Below, piece after piece: positions 16,822 to 25,788 of a stretch of DNA of 64,000 bases. Positions within the stretch are counted from its first letter, which is position 1. Each line of letters starts with the position of its first letter. Origin of the DNA: Alphaproteobacteria bacterium. Lineage in GTDB: Bacteria > Pseudomonadota > Alphaproteobacteria > CACIAM-22H2. The position numbers were made by a program, and so were the translations under genes. The notes below the pieces were generated by a model, which ran no database searches, was not told the origin of the DNA, and saw only the letters and a list, made by a program, of their open reading frames with translations. The stretch covers positions 638,001-702,000 of the forward strand of contig JAFKFM010000007.1 of the NCBI GenBank assembly GCA_017308135.1, in the 5' to 3' direction.

Positions 16822-17313
16822 ATGAATCCCGCCATTCCCGCTTGGCGTCCGATGCGCGAAGCCGATTTGGGCTTCGTCGATCGGCTCGGCAATTCCATCT
16901 ATCCCGAACATGTCGAAAGTTTCGCGGCTTTCGCGGCGAAATTCCGCGCCTCCCCGGAATCCTGCATGGTCGCCGAGAAGGGCGGTCGCGGGGTCGGGTA
17001 TTGCCTGGCGCTGCCCGCCGATGCTGGCAATCCGCCGCGTCTCGACCAGGTGCGCTACGCGCCCGCGAAGCCGGTTTTTATCCATCTGCATGACATCGCG
17101 TTGTCGGAAGCGGCGCGCGGGCACGGGCTTGTGCCGCTCGCGATCGATCGCTTGGCCGAAGTCGCGCGCGCCAAATCCTTCGATGGCTTGTCGCTGATCG
17201 CGGTGATGGGCACGGAAACGATGTGGCCGCGCTACGGCTTCAAACCCGCCCCGTGCGATCGCGCGGTGATCGCGAGCTTCGGCGGCGGCGTCTATATGAC
17301 GCGGCCGTTCTAA
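16822..17313 (+). CDS. GNAT N-acetyltransferase
   Basis: A 163-aa acetyltransferase. It opens with WRPMREADLGFVDRL and has the acetyl-CoA loop in shortened form, HDIALSEAARGHGLVPLAID (near 92-111, EAARGHG in place of the usual RGxGxG/A), followed by GTETMWPRYGFKP, a common GNAT C-terminal block. Substrate unknown. Divergent from the MFS gene and convergent with the Sua5-type gene, whose stop overlaps by 4 bases. Confidence 0.82.
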   Translation: MNPAIPAWRPMREADLGFVDRLGNSIYPEHVESFAAFAAKFRASPESCMVAEKGGRGVGYCLALPADAGNPPRLDQVRYAPAKPVFIHLHDIALSEAARGHGLVPLAIDRLAEVARAKSFDGLSLIAVMGTETMWPRYGFKPAPCDRAVIASFGGGVYMTRPF

Positions 17314-18269
17314 GGACGGGGTGCGGCGGCGCGGCGCAAGCGATCGTTGATCGCGCGGCCCAGGCCTTTTTCCGGGATCGCGGCGACGGCAATGCGCGCG
17401 GCACCGCGCCCATCGAGATCGCGCAAGGCGGTGAACAGATTGCGCGCCGCCTCCGCCAGATCGCCGCGCGGGGACAGGTCGATCCCGTCCGTTCCTTGCG
17501 GCAAGCCGCCGAAGCCCAAATAAAGCTCGCCTTCGTCCGGCCCGCCGGCGTTCAAGCGCAGCTTGGCACGCGGGGCGTAGTGGCTCGCCAGCATGCCCGG
17601 CGCCTTGATCGTGCCGCCGCCGGGGGCGGCCAGATCGCCGATCAGTGCGGCGATATCTTCCGCCGCCACACCGCCGGGGCGCAGCAGCCGCGCTTGTGCG
17701 CCGGTCAAATCGACGATGGTGGATTCCACGCCGACGGCGCAGGGCCCGCCGTCGAGCACGTCGCCTTGGATATGCGCGAGGCCCCGCGCCACGTCGATCG
17801 CGCGCGTGGGCGACAAACGGCCCGACGGGTTGGCGCTGGGGGCAGCGATGGGCACACCCGCCAAGCGCAGCAAATCGCGCGCGGCCTTCGGGGCGGGAAT
17901 ACGGATCGCAATGCTGGGAAGCCCCGCGCGCGCGGCGTTGCACACGCCTGCGGAACTTCGAAGCGGCAGCACCAGCGTCAACGGGCCGGGCCAGAACGCG
18001 CGTGCGATCAATTCGGCACGCGCGTCGAATGTCGCGATGCGCTTGGCGGCGGCGAGATCGGGCACATGCGCGATCAACGGATTGAATCGCGGCCGGCGCT
18101 TGGCGGCGTAGATCTTGGCGACCGCGCGCGGATCGTCGGCGCGCGCCCCCAGCCCGTAGACCGTCTCGGTCGCAAAGGCGACGAGGCGGCCCGCGCGCAA
18201 AGCGCTTGCCGCGCGCGCCAGGCTCGCTTTGGTGATCTTCCGGGGCCGCATAGGGGCGGTTGCTAGCAT
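17310..18269 (-). CDS. L-threonylcarbamoyladenylate synthase (Sua5/TsaC type)
   Basis: A 319-aa protein with the YrdC domain (about 15-205: ATETVYGLGA, KRRPRFNPLIAHV, FWPGPLTLVL, SANPSGR) and the C-terminal Sua5 domain (about 215-319, APGMLASHYAPRAKL linker). It makes threonylcarbamoyl-AMP from Thr, bicarbonate and ATP for the universal tRNA modification t6A37. Length matches two-domain Sua5 rather than single-domain TsaC. The first ATG is 18269; ATG 18251 is also possible. Divergent from the ParA-like gene with essentially no spacer. Confidence 0.93.
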   Translation of the reverse strand: MLATAPMRPRKITKASLARAASALRAGRLVAFATETVYGLGARADDPRAVAKIYAAKRRPRFNPLIAHVPDLAAAKRIATFDARAELIARAFWPGPLTLVLPLRSSAGVCNAARAGLPSIAIRIPAPKAARDLLRLAGVPIAAPSANPSGRLSPTRAIDVARGLAHIQGDVLDGGPCAVGVESTIVDLTGAQARLLRPGGVAAEDIAALIGDLAAPGGGTIKAPGMLASHYAPRAKLRLNAGGPDEGELYLGFGGLPQGTDGIDLSPRGDLAEAARNLFTALRDLDGRGAARIAVAAIPEKGLGRAINDRLRRAAAPRP

Positions 18270-18298
18270 GCGCGATGGCCCCGCGCTATGTTCGGGTT

Positions 18299-18940
18299 AT
18301 GGCCGGTCGGATCGTCGTCGTTGCGCAGCAAAAGGGAGGGGCGGGCAAAACCACGCTCGCCGCGCACTTGGCCGCCTATTTCGCGGGGCGCGGTTTGCGC
18401 ACGGCCGCCGCCGATATCGATCCGCAAGGCTCCTTCACGCGCTGGACCGAATTGCGCTTCAACGCGCGCGACGGTCAGGGGCTTGGCTTCGGCTTCGCGC
18501 AGCTTTCGGGCTGGCGTTTGCCGACCGAACTCGACCGCATGGCGCGCGAACACGACATCGTGATCGTCGACTCAGCGCCCCATGCGATGACGGATTCGCG
18601 CACAGCGATCCGCTACGCGCATTTGGTGCTGGTGCCCGTACAGCCGTCGCCGATGGATTTGTGGGCGACGGGCCCGACGCTGGCGCTGGCGCGCGAAGAA
18701 CGCCGCCCGTCGATGCTGGTCATCAACCGCATGCCGCCGCGCTCGACCCTTGCGAGCGACATGGTCGAGAAGCTCAACGCGCTCGATGCGGGCGTGTGCC
18801 GCGTGGCGCTGGGCAACCGCACGGCCTATGCGTCGAGCTTGGGGGCGGGGCTGGGTGTGACGGAATTCGAGCCGGGTTCGACCGCCGCGCGCGAATTGGC
18901 GGCGGCGGGCGACGACGTGCTGGCGGCGCTGAACCGCTAG
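18299..18940 (+). CDS. Orphan ParA/MinD-family ATPase
   Basis: A 213-aa P-loop ATPase with deviant Walker A QKGGAGKTT (residues 11-19, including the signature lysine K12), DIDPQGS (Walker A' region) and IVIVDSAPHAMTDS (Walker B, where ParA normally has DTPP). No parB or parS-like repeats are near. Chromosomal orphan ParA proteins position cargoes such as chemotaxis arrays, carboxysomes or division factors. I chose ATG 18299 because the beta-strand IVVVAQQKGG begins at once. The neighbouring genes give no clue to its cargo. Confidence 0.83.
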   Translation: MAGRIVVVAQQKGGAGKTTLAAHLAAYFAGRGLRTAAADIDPQGSFTRWTELRFNARDGQGLGFGFAQLSGWRLPTELDRMAREHDIVIVDSAPHAMTDSRTAIRYAHLVLVPVQPSPMDLWATGPTLALAREERRPSMLVINRMPPRSTLASDMVEKLNALDAGVCRVALGNRTAYASSLGAGLGVTEFEPGSTAARELAAAGDDVLAALNR

Positions 18941-18943
18941 ACG

Positions 18944-19492
18944 TTACTGCGCCGCGTGCGCTTCCGCGCCTTCTTCTTCGATGCCCAGCGCTTCCGAGAA
19001 TTTGTTGAAGAACGTCGTCAGCGCAATGCGCAAGGTGAGCTCCACCACCTGCGCCTCGGTGAAATGCTTGCGCAGCTCGGCGTGCATTTTGTCGCCGATG
19101 CGGTGCGGTTCGTTGGTCACCGCGACCGAATAGGCGATCACGAGGCGATCGATATCGTCGAGGGCGGGGTGATCTACCTGATCGGGGATCTGCGCGACCG
19201 CATCCTCCGGCACGCCTTCGACCTTCAGCATCGGCACGTGATGGCCGACGCAGTAATGGCAGGCGTTGAGCTTGGAGACGACGACGATCGCGATTTCGAG
19301 ATAGCGGCGCGGCAGCGTCTTGGCCGCGCGCAATTCCATCAGCATCGGCATGATGTGACGCAAGGCGGCGGGCACATGCGCCACGATCGACGCCTGATTG
19401 GCGAAGGGCCCGTATTCGGAGGCGTATTTTCGGAAGATCGCGGCCAGATCTTGCGGCAGATCGTCGGGTTTCAAATCGCGTACACGGGCCAT
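18944..19492 (-). CDS. Carboxymuconolactone decarboxylase (AhpD-like) family protein
   Basis: An all-helical 182-aa protein with the redox/proton-relay motif CHYCVGHH (C78, C81, H85), typical of AhpD-like and peroxidase-related CMD proteins, and an acidic tail. Likely roles are peroxide reduction or use of a thiol pair in detoxification; a true decarboxylase role is unlikely because the CxxC motif marks the AhpD branch. ATG 19492. It follows the phosphatase gene on the same strand with 27 bases between, so it may end that operon. Confidence 0.82.
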   Translation of the reverse strand: MARVRDLKPDDLPQDLAAIFRKYASEYGPFANQASIVAHVPAALRHIMPMLMELRAAKTLPRRYLEIAIVVVSKLNACHYCVGHHVPMLKVEGVPEDAVAQIPDQVDHPALDDIDRLVIAYSVAVTNEPHRIGDKMHAELRKHFTEAQVVELTLRIALTTFFNKFSEALGIEEEGAEAHAAQ

Positions 19493-19519
19493 GTCTTCCT
19501 CCAGTCTATCAGCGGAACT

Positions 19520-20296
19520 TTACCACGCGCCGCGCGCGACGAAATCGGGATTGCGGAAACCGGGCTTGCCGTAAACCAAGGGCGTGCCGTCGAGTTTCTC
19601 GACATGGCCGCCCGAAGCGACCAGCAAAGCTTCGCCGGCCGCCGTATCCCATTCCGACGTGGGGCCCAGGCGCGGATAGAGATCCGCCGTACCTTCGGCG
19701 ACCAACCCAAATTTCGCGGCCGAGCCGACTTTGCGATGTTCCTTCACGACCATGCCGTCGCAATAGGCGCTTTCGGCACCCGAGCTATGGCTTTTGGAGG
19801 TGACGACGACCAGCCCGTCGGCGGGTTTGGCGCGCGCCTGGATCGGTTTTTCGCCGCCATCCTTTTCGGTGCGGAAGGCGCCAAGCCCTATCCCGCCCGA
19901 CCATGCGACACCGGAGACGGGATGCAGCACGACGCCGAGCGCGGGGCGACCGTCCACGACCAAGCCGATATTGACGGCGAAATTGTCGCTGCGTTCGACG
20001 AATTCGCGCGTCCCGTCGAGCGGGTCGACGAGGAAAAACTCGCGCGGCGCCGTGGCGGGCCATGTCACATCGCCCCGCGCCACGGCTTCCTCCGCCACGG
20101 CCGGAACGCCGGGGGCGAGTTTCGCGAGACCGGCGAGGATGATCGCCTCGGCGCGCTCGTCCGCTTCCGTCACCGGCGTACGGTCGGCCTTGGCGCGCAC
20201 ATCGAAATCTCGCGCGTAGATGCGCAGGATTTCCGTGGCCGCCGCGCGCGCCAATGCGATCAAGGCGGGGCGCAAGGCGACGAAGTCGAGACTCAC
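19520..20296 (-). CDS. CysQ-like 3'(2'),5'-bisphosphate nucleotidase / inositol monophosphatase family
   Basis: A 258-aa Mg-dependent phosphatase. The metal-binding signature VDPLDGTREF (near 90-99) and the second motif TSEWDTAAGEALL (near 210-222) match CysQ, which hydrolyses 3'-phosphoadenosine-5'-phosphate from sulfate assimilation. The start is GTG 20296, overlapping the upstream molybdoenzyme stop as GTGA, which implies translational coupling. A longer in-frame reading to 20482 would only retrace the upstream gene. General IMP-family activity cannot be excluded. Confidence 0.85.
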   Translation of the reverse strand: MSLDFVALRPALIALARAAATEILRIYARDFDVRAKADRTPVTEADERAEAIILAGLAKLAPGVPAVAEEAVARGDVTWPATAPREFFLVDPLDGTREFVERSDNFAVNIGLVVDGRPALGVVLHPVSGVAWSGGIGLGAFRTEKDGGEKPIQARAKPADGLVVVTSKSHSSGAESAYCDGMVVKEHRKVGSAAKFGLVAEGTADLYPRLGPTSEWDTAAGEALLVASGGHVEKLDGTPLVYGKPGFRNPDFVARGAW

Positions 20297-22632
20297 TCCG
20301 CCGCGGCCTTGGCCGAACCCGCTTGGATCAGGCGCCAGACCTTCTCGGGCGTGGCGGGCATGTCGATATGCTTCACGCCGTATTCGGCCAGCGCGTCGAC
20401 GACCGCCGCGATGATCGACGGCGGAGCGCCGATCGCACCCGCTTCGCCCGCACCCTTCACGCCCAGCGGATTGTTGCGGCACGGCACCTCGTTATAGGCG
20501 AAGCGGATCGGCGGCAGGTCGTAGGCGCGGGGCATCGCGTAATCCATGAACGAGCCCGTCAGCAACTGCCCGGTCTCGGGATCGTAGACGCAGTTTTCGA
20601 GCAGCGCCTGACCCAGACCCTGCGCCACGCCGCCATGCACCTGGCCTTCGACCATCATCGGGTTCATCACGTTGCCGAAATCGTCGACGACCGTGTAGTC
20701 GAGCACCTTCACTTCGCCAGTGTTCGGGTCGATCTCGACCTCGGCGATGTGGCAGCCGTTCGGATACGTCGCCCCCGGCGGTTGGAAACTGCCGGTCTCG
20801 TCGATGCCAATGCTCATATCGTTGGGCAACTTCGCGGTGACGAAGCTGGTCTTGACGATATCGACGAAGCTTTTCGCCATGTCGGTGCCCGCGACGCGGA
20901 AATCCTTGCCGTCGAATTCGATATCGGCTTCGGCGGCTTCCAGCACATGGGCGGCGATCTTCTTGCCTTTGGCGATCACGCGTTCGACCGCCTTGCCGAC
21001 GGCCGAACCGGACACGGCGAGCGCGCGGCTGCCGCCGGTCATGCCGGGGTAGAGCACCGTGTCGGTATCGCCCTGGATCACGCGCACGCTGTCCATCGGC
21101 ACGCCCAGGCGTTCCGACACCATCTGCGCATAGGCGGTTTCGTGGCCCTGGCCGTTCGACTGGTTACCGATCAGAACGGTGGCGCCGCCGGTGGAATCGA
21201 AACGTATCTGTGCCGTTTCCTCCGACCCGCCGCCGCACGCCTCGACGTAAGTGATAAGGCCGCGCCCGCGCAGCATGCCCTTGGCCTTGCTGGCGGCCTT
21301 GCGCGCCGGGAACCCGTCCCAATCGGCGAATTTCATCGCGTCGGTCAGGTTCTGCGCGAACTCGCCACTGTCGTATGTCGTGTCGAGCGCCGTTTTGTAC
21401 GGCATCGCTTCGGGCGGAATGAAGTTGCGGCGGCGCAGCTCGTCGGGCGCGATACCCAGCTCGCGCGAGGCGACGTCGACGATGCGCTCGGTCACGTAAT
21501 TGGCTTCGGGGCGGCCCGCCCCGCGATAGGCATCGACCGGGGCGGTGTTCGTGAAATAGCCGACGACGTGGCAGTAAACCGCGCCGAACGTGTAGACGCC
21601 CGCCAGCATCGCCGTGCCCGCGAAGGTCGGGATAAACGGCCCGTAATGCGAGAGATAGGCCCCCAGATTGGCCTGCGTATAGACCTTCAGTGCCAGGAAC
21701 TTGCCGTTCGCGTCGACCGCGAGCTTGGCGTTGGTCAGATGGTCGCGGCCATGCGTGTCGGCCAAGAAGGCTTCGCTGCGATCGCCCGTCCACTTGACCG
21801 GACGGCCGATCTGCTTGGCGGCGAACAACACGCCGATATATTCGGGATAAAGGAAGATCTTCATCCCGAAGCCGCCGCCCACGTCGCCCGAAATCACGCG
21901 TAGCGAATTCTCGGGAGTCTTGAACACGTAGTTGGTCAGCACCTTGCGCAGGCCCGCACCGCCTTGGCTGCCGCAATGCAGCGTCATGCGCTGCAAGCTC
22001 GAATCCCATTCGCCGATCGCCATGCGCGGCTCCATCGACGATGGCGCCAAGCGGTTGTTGACGAGGTCGAGCTCGATCACGCGCGCGGCCTTGGCGAACA
22101 ACTCGTCCGCCTTGGCCCTGTCGCCCATATCCCAGTCGAGCGCCACGTTGCCCGGCGCCTTCGCCCAGACTTGCGGCGCGCCCTTCGCGGCGGCGCGCGC
22201 GATGTCGCCCACGGCCGGCAATTCCTCGAACTCGATTTCGACCAGCTCGGCCGCGTCGCGCGCTTCGGCCAAAGTTTCGGCGACGACCATCACGATCGGG
22301 TCGCCGACGAAGCGCACCGCATCCGTCGCCAAAGCCGGGCGCGGCGGGATCCAGGTCGTCGACCCGTCGCGATGCTTTTGCGGCGCCATGCAGGGCAGGT
22401 GGCCAACGCCTGCGGCTTCGAGGTCCGCCCCCGTCACGACCGTCAGCACGCCCGGGGCGGTTTTCGCGGCCGTCACGTCCAGGCGCTTGATCTTGGCGTG
22501 CGCCTGGGGCGAACGCAGGAAATAGGCGTGGCTCTGCCGGGGCAGGAGCGTGTCGTCGGTGTAACGGCCGTGACCGAGCAAAAGCCGGCGATCTTCGAGG
22601 CGACGCGGGGACTGACCGACACCGAACTTCAT
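20293..22632 (-). CDS. Xanthine dehydrogenase/CoxL family molybdopterin-binding subunit (form II-like)
   Basis: A 779-aa molybdenum hydroxylase large subunit. It starts KFGVGQSPRRLEDRRLLLGHGRYTDD-like (seen in parts), contains AYRGAGR near residue 370, which is the form II signature (form I CO dehydrogenases have AYxCSFR), and ends with VKGAGEAGAIGAPPSI (cofactor and catalytic Glu region). Form II enzymes oxidise various aldehydes or heterocycles, not certainly CO. The 2Fe-2S small subunit and FAD medium subunit that normally accompany it are not adjacent. ATG 22632. The downstream CysQ-like gene overlaps by GTGA. Confidence 0.85.
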   Translation of the reverse strand: MKFGVGQSPRRLEDRRLLLGHGRYTDDTLLPRQSHAYFLRSPQAHAKIKRLDVTAAKTAPGVLTVVTGADLEAAGVGHLPCMAPQKHRDGSTTWIPPRPALATDAVRFVGDPIVMVVAETLAEARDAAELVEIEFEELPAVGDIARAAAKGAPQVWAKAPGNVALDWDMGDRAKADELFAKAARVIELDLVNNRLAPSSMEPRMAIGEWDSSLQRMTLHCGSQGGAGLRKVLTNYVFKTPENSLRVISGDVGGGFGMKIFLYPEYIGVLFAAKQIGRPVKWTGDRSEAFLADTHGRDHLTNAKLAVDANGKFLALKVYTQANLGAYLSHYGPFIPTFAGTAMLAGVYTFGAVYCHVVGYFTNTAPVDAYRGAGRPEANYVTERIVDVASRELGIAPDELRRRNFIPPEAMPYKTALDTTYDSGEFAQNLTDAMKFADWDGFPARKAASKAKGMLRGRGLITYVEACGGGSEETAQIRFDSTGGATVLIGNQSNGQGHETAYAQMVSERLGVPMDSVRVIQGDTDTVLYPGMTGGSRALAVSGSAVGKAVERVIAKGKKIAAHVLEAAEADIEFDGKDFRVAGTDMAKSFVDIVKTSFVTAKLPNDMSIGIDETGSFQPPGATYPNGCHIAEVEIDPNTGEVKVLDYTVVDDFGNVMNPMMVEGQVHGGVAQGLGQALLENCVYDPETGQLLTGSFMDYAMPRAYDLPPIRFAYNEVPCRNNPLGVKGAGEAGAIGAPPSIIAAVVDALAEYGVKHIDMPATPEKVWRLIQAGSAKAAAE

Positions 22633-22721
22633 GGACGAGGCTCCCTGGCAATTTAGGCGGGGAGAATAGCATCCCGGACGACGCAATTGCCAAGCCCCGG
22701 CGCAAGAGGGATAACCGGAGC

Positions 22722-23453
22722 ATGTGCGGTCGCTACTCCATCACCACCCCCGTCGAAGCGATGCGCCGGGTCTTCGGATTCGACGGCCCATTGCCCAATC
22801 TTCAGCCGCGCTGGAACGTGGCGCCGACCCAAACGGCCCCGGTGATCCGCCGGGCGGCCGATGGGGGGCGCGAATTGGCGATGTTGAGCTGGGGCCTCGT
22901 GCCCTATTGGGCCGAAGATACGAAACTGCAAAGCCATATGATCAACGCGCGCGGCGAAACGGTGGCCGAGAAGCCCGCCTTCAAACAGGCCTATCGCCAG
23001 CGCCGCTGCCTCGTCCCCGCCGACGGGTTCTACGAATGGCAGACGCTGGGCGCCAAAACGAAACAGCCGCTGCTGTTCCGCATGGCGGACGGCGCGCCTT
23101 TCGCCTTCGCCGGGCTATGGGAACGCTGGGTGCCGCCCAAGGGCGAGGTGCTGGAGACCTTCACCATCGTCAACACGGCGGCGAATGCGCCGATGTCTCA
23201 ATTCCATGATCGCGTGCCGATCATCTTGGCGCCGGCGGATTGGGCCGCGTGGCTCGATCCGGCGGTCGATCCCGCGTCGCTCGTCAAGGCGCCGCCGTCG
23301 GAGTGGCTCACCTATACGCGTGTCTCGACCTATGTGAACTCGGTCAAACACGACGATGCGGGGTGTTTCGAGCCCGCCCCCGACGCCGAGCCGAAACCCG
23401 AGCCGCCGAAAAAAGCCAAAGCCGTCGACGGCCGCCAAGGCTCGCTGTTTTAA
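22722..23453 (+). CDS. SOS response-associated peptidase (SRAP, YedK/HMCES family)
   Basis: A 243-aa protein that should crosslink to abasic sites in single-stranded DNA. The nucleophile Cys2 (MCGRYS) becomes N-terminal after Met removal; WNVAPTQ, GFYEWQ (catalytic Glu) and QFHDRVP (His) complete the active site. The C-terminal tail is Pro/Lys rich. ATG 22722. Divergent from the molybdoenzyme gene and convergent, with overlapping stops, on the cytochrome gene. Pol IV lies elsewhere in this window, but no common regulation is visible. Confidence 0.92.
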   Translation: MCGRYSITTPVEAMRRVFGFDGPLPNLQPRWNVAPTQTAPVIRRAADGGRELAMLSWGLVPYWAEDTKLQSHMINARGETVAEKPAFKQAYRQRRCLVPADGFYEWQTLGAKTKQPLLFRMADGAPFAFAGLWERWVPPKGEVLETFTIVNTAANAPMSQFHDRVPIILAPADWAAWLDPAVDPASLVKAPPSEWLTYTRVSTYVNSVKHDDAGCFEPAPDAEPKPEPPKKAKAVDGRQGSLF

Positions 23454-24013
23454 AATTTCTCGGGACGCGGTTTGATCCAGGGCGTCATGCGCGCGAGGAT
23501 CGTGTCGCGGCGCACGAAATGGTGATGCAGCGCGGCGCCCGCGTGGATCAGCAGCACCAAACCCATCGTATAGGCAAGCAGCGAATGCGCGCCGAGCAGC
23601 AGGCCGCCGAGATCGTCGTCTTTCGGCAGCGGGTTGGGCAGCGGCACCAATCCGAACCACACGACCGGAAAGCCGAAGGCGTTGGAACCCATCCAGCCCA
23701 GGATCGGCTGCACGATGAGACAGAAATACAGGAAGCGATGCGCGGTTTCGGCCGCGACATGTTCGATCCACGGGGCGGGCGGTAAGGGCGGGGGCGGCGA
23801 ATAAAGCCGCCAGCCGAGCCGCGCGAGCGTGAGCAGAAACACGCAGACGCCCACGGTCTCGTGCCAGGAATAGACGCGCAGCTTCCAATCGGAAAATTCG
23901 AGGCGCGTCATATAAAGCCCGACGCCGAACAACCCGGCGACGAGCAGGACCGTCAGCCAGTGGAAGGTTCGGGCGGGCGCGCCGTAGCGCGTGGGGGTAT
24001 TGCGCATCACCAT
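23450..24013 (-). CDS. Cytochrome b561-like membrane protein
   Basis: A 187-aa protein with four predicted membrane helices (about 16-34, 49-68, 93-112, 142-165) and histidines positioned as haem b ligands: H18 (FHWL), H51 (WHETVG), one in LGAHSLLAY and one in LLIHAGAALHHHF. This is the prokaryotic b561 (YceJ/CybB) pattern, which passes electrons between quinol and a partner. Partner unknown. Start at ATG 24013 or the second ATG 24007. Confidence 0.87.
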   Translation of the reverse strand: MVMRNTPTRYGAPARTFHWLTVLLVAGLFGVGLYMTRLEFSDWKLRVYSWHETVGVCVFLLTLARLGWRLYSPPPPLPPAPWIEHVAAETAHRFLYFCLIVQPILGWMGSNAFGFPVVWFGLVPLPNPLPKDDDLGGLLLGAHSLLAYTMGLVLLIHAGAALHHHFVRRDTILARMTPWIKPRPEKF

Positions 24014-24033
24014 GCGGGCGCTAAGCTAGTCTT

Positions 24034-24210
24034 ATGAGCGAGATCGTCAACCTCAACCGCGTGCGCAAAACCAAAGCCCGCGAAGATCGTGCGGCGCAGG
24101 CCGACGCCAACCGCACGAAATTCGGCCGCACCAAGGCCGAACGCGAACGGCAAGCGGCGCAGGACGCGCTGGAAGCCCAGCGTCTCGACGGCCACAAGCG
24201 CGAGGACTGA
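24034..24210 (+). CDS. DUF4169 family protein
   Basis: A 58-aa, highly charged protein beginning MSEIVNLNRVRKTKARED, the characteristic start of DUF4169, an alphaproteobacterial family with no assigned function. It is almost entirely Lys, Arg, Glu, Ala and Gln, probably one long helix. ATG 24034, divergent from the cytochrome gene by 20 bases and 4 bases before the next gene, with which it is probably co-transcribed. Confidence 0.8.
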   Translation: MSEIVNLNRVRKTKAREDRAAQADANRTKFGRTKAERERQAAQDALEAQRLDGHKRED

Positions 24211-24214
24211 TCGC

Positions 24215-24496
24215 ATGTTGTTCATGGTCGTCGAAACATTTGCGGGCGGCGATATGGTGCCGATCTATCGCCACATGGCGGAGAAGGGGCGCGGCCTGCC
24301 CGATGGCGTCGAATATATCGATTCCTGGATTTCGATCGACATGACGCGCTGCTTCCAGCTGATGCGCGCCGACGACGCGGCCAAGCTGCAGCAATGGGTG
24401 CTGCATTGGCGGGGCCTCGGGATCGGGTTCGAATTCGTGCCCGTCGTGCCCGCCAAGGACACGCGCGGGCTGCACGAGAAAGCCGCTTTAGCCTGA
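24215..24496 (+). CDS. DUF3303 family protein
   Basis: A 93-aa protein (MLFMVVETFAGGD...) of the DUF3303 type, a small ferredoxin-like-fold family without known function. ATG 24215, 4 bases after the DUF4169 stop. The C-terminus overlaps the convergent cupin gene by 9 bases. No membrane segment or signal peptide. Confidence 0.72.
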   Translation: MLFMVVETFAGGDMVPIYRHMAEKGRGLPDGVEYIDSWISIDMTRCFQLMRADDAAKLQQWVLHWRGLGIGFEFVPVVPAKDTRGLHEKAALA

Positions 24497-24892
24497 GCGC
24501 GCGGCCAGGGTTTCGGCCCAGCGCTGTTCCCAGGGATTGTTCTCGAAATCCGCGACGCTGCCGTCTTCGGCGTAGAAGCGATTGGGGATTTGGAAAATCG
24601 CCAGCGTCAGGCAGCCGGTGGGCGTCCACGCCTCGTGGCGGCTGCCCGCCGGCCGCCAGACGAATTCGCCGGCGCGCGCGATACCGTCGCGGTCGTGCAA
24701 CTCGCCTTCCAGCACATAGGTCTGCTCGACCAGCACATGCTCGTGATCGGGCAGTTTGGCGCCGGGGGCGAGGCGCGTCAGCACCGTCGCCATGCCGGTT
24801 TTCGCGTCGAAGAACAGCGACTTGGTTTCCACACCCGGAAAGCGCGAAGCGCGCCAAGGCAAATCCTTGGCGGCGACGAAATGGGAGATCAT
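24488..24892 (-). CDS. Cupin-domain protein (ChrR-like cupin)
   Basis: A 134-aa single-domain cupin. Metal ligands are visible in PDHEHVLVEQTYVLEGELHD-type motif 1 (His, His, Glu, with His in the following strand replaced by the GEFVWRPAGSRHEA motif 2 His). It resembles the cupin half of ChrR anti-sigma factors but lacks the zinc anti-sigma domain, so it is more likely an enzyme or small-molecule sensor. ATG 24892; it follows the acetyltransferase gene by 13 bases on the same strand. Confidence 0.78.
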   Translation of the reverse strand: MISHFVAAKDLPWRASRFPGVETKSLFFDAKTGMATVLTRLAPGAKLPDHEHVLVEQTYVLEGELHDRDGIARAGEFVWRPAGSRHEAWTPTGCLTLAIFQIPNRFYAEDGSVADFENNPWEQRWAETLAARSG

Positions 24893-24905
24893 GGCGGCCT
24901 CGATA

Positions 24906-25769
24906 TCAGTACAGGACGATCGCGTAGTCGCCGACGACCCGGAAGCCCAGGCCTTCGTAGCAGAACTTCGCCGCTGCATTTTCGATGCCGGTGAACAGAA
25001 TCGCGTTCGTCGCCCCCGCCGCTTTGGCCGAAGCGAGTGCCGCCCCGGTCGCGAGCCGGCCGTAACCTTGGTCGCGCTCCGCCGGGGGCACGTAAACGCC
25101 GCCGATCTGCACGATATCGGGCAGGCGCGCATTGATCCCGGCATAAGCGACCGGCGTTCCCGCCCGGCGCAATACGAAGCCAAGACCGTCGTCGATCGTG
25201 CGGTCGATTTCCTCGGAAGCGCGACGCTTGGATTCCTCGCCGTCCGGCCAGGACAGAACTTCGCGGCAATAGGCATAGCGCCACTCGCGCAGAATCGCGC
25301 GATCGTCGCCGGTCGCGGCACCCAGCGTAAAATCGGCGCCCGGCAAGGCGGGCGTTTTGAGATCGGCCAGCGCCAGCGCGAACAAATCCTGGCGGGCGGC
25401 GAGGCGCGCGCGCCGCAGCGAGAAGGGCGGGATCTGGATCGCCTCTTCGACCTGTAGGGACGGGCCCATGATGCCGATCGCCGCGCGCGGCAAGCCGGCG
25501 GCCAGCGTTTCGGCGACCAACGCGCCCGCATGGGCTTGCGGACATTGGATCATCAGATTGCCGTTCCAATAGAGCGCCGCCGCGCCGATCAGCACGCCGT
25601 CTTCGAACGTGCCGGCATAGCTGCCTTGGAAGCGCTCGCCGCGATCGACGATCCCGGCGGCGCGCAAATTGGAACGCAGGAACATCGAGCTTTCGGGCGT
25701 TTGCGCCAGAAAGAACTCGAGCTTGGCTTCGTCGCCCGGACCGAGCGCACGATGAACGATGCCCACCAT
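24906..25769 (-). CDS. GNAT N-acetyltransferase (two-domain)
   Basis: A 287-aa protein. The N-terminal half (about 1-135, with PESSMFLRSNLRAAGI) resembles the DUF4081-like partner domain; the C-terminal GNAT domain (about 145-287) has IGGVYVPPAERDQGYGRLATG (acetyl-CoA loop RDQGYG) and CYEGLGFRVVGDY. Substrate unknown. ATG 25769, just downstream of the purine permease gene on the same strand. Confidence 0.82.
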   Translation of the reverse strand: MVGIVHRALGPGDEAKLEFFLAQTPESSMFLRSNLRAAGIVDRGERFQGSYAGTFEDGVLIGAAALYWNGNLMIQCPQAHAGALVAETLAAGLPRAAIGIMGPSLQVEEAIQIPPFSLRRARLAARQDLFALALADLKTPALPGADFTLGAATGDDRAILREWRYAYCREVLSWPDGEESKRRASEEIDRTIDDGLGFVLRRAGTPVAYAGINARLPDIVQIGGVYVPPAERDQGYGRLATGAALASAKAAGATNAILFTGIENAAAKFCYEGLGFRVVGDYAIVLY

Positions 25770-25788
25770 GCGCTCGATCCTAGCTCGG

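Noticed and set aside
24893..25531. Long minus-strand extension of the cupin gene
   Set aside because: It overlaps the acetyltransferase gene in another frame and has shadow composition; ATG 24892 begins the cupin fold.
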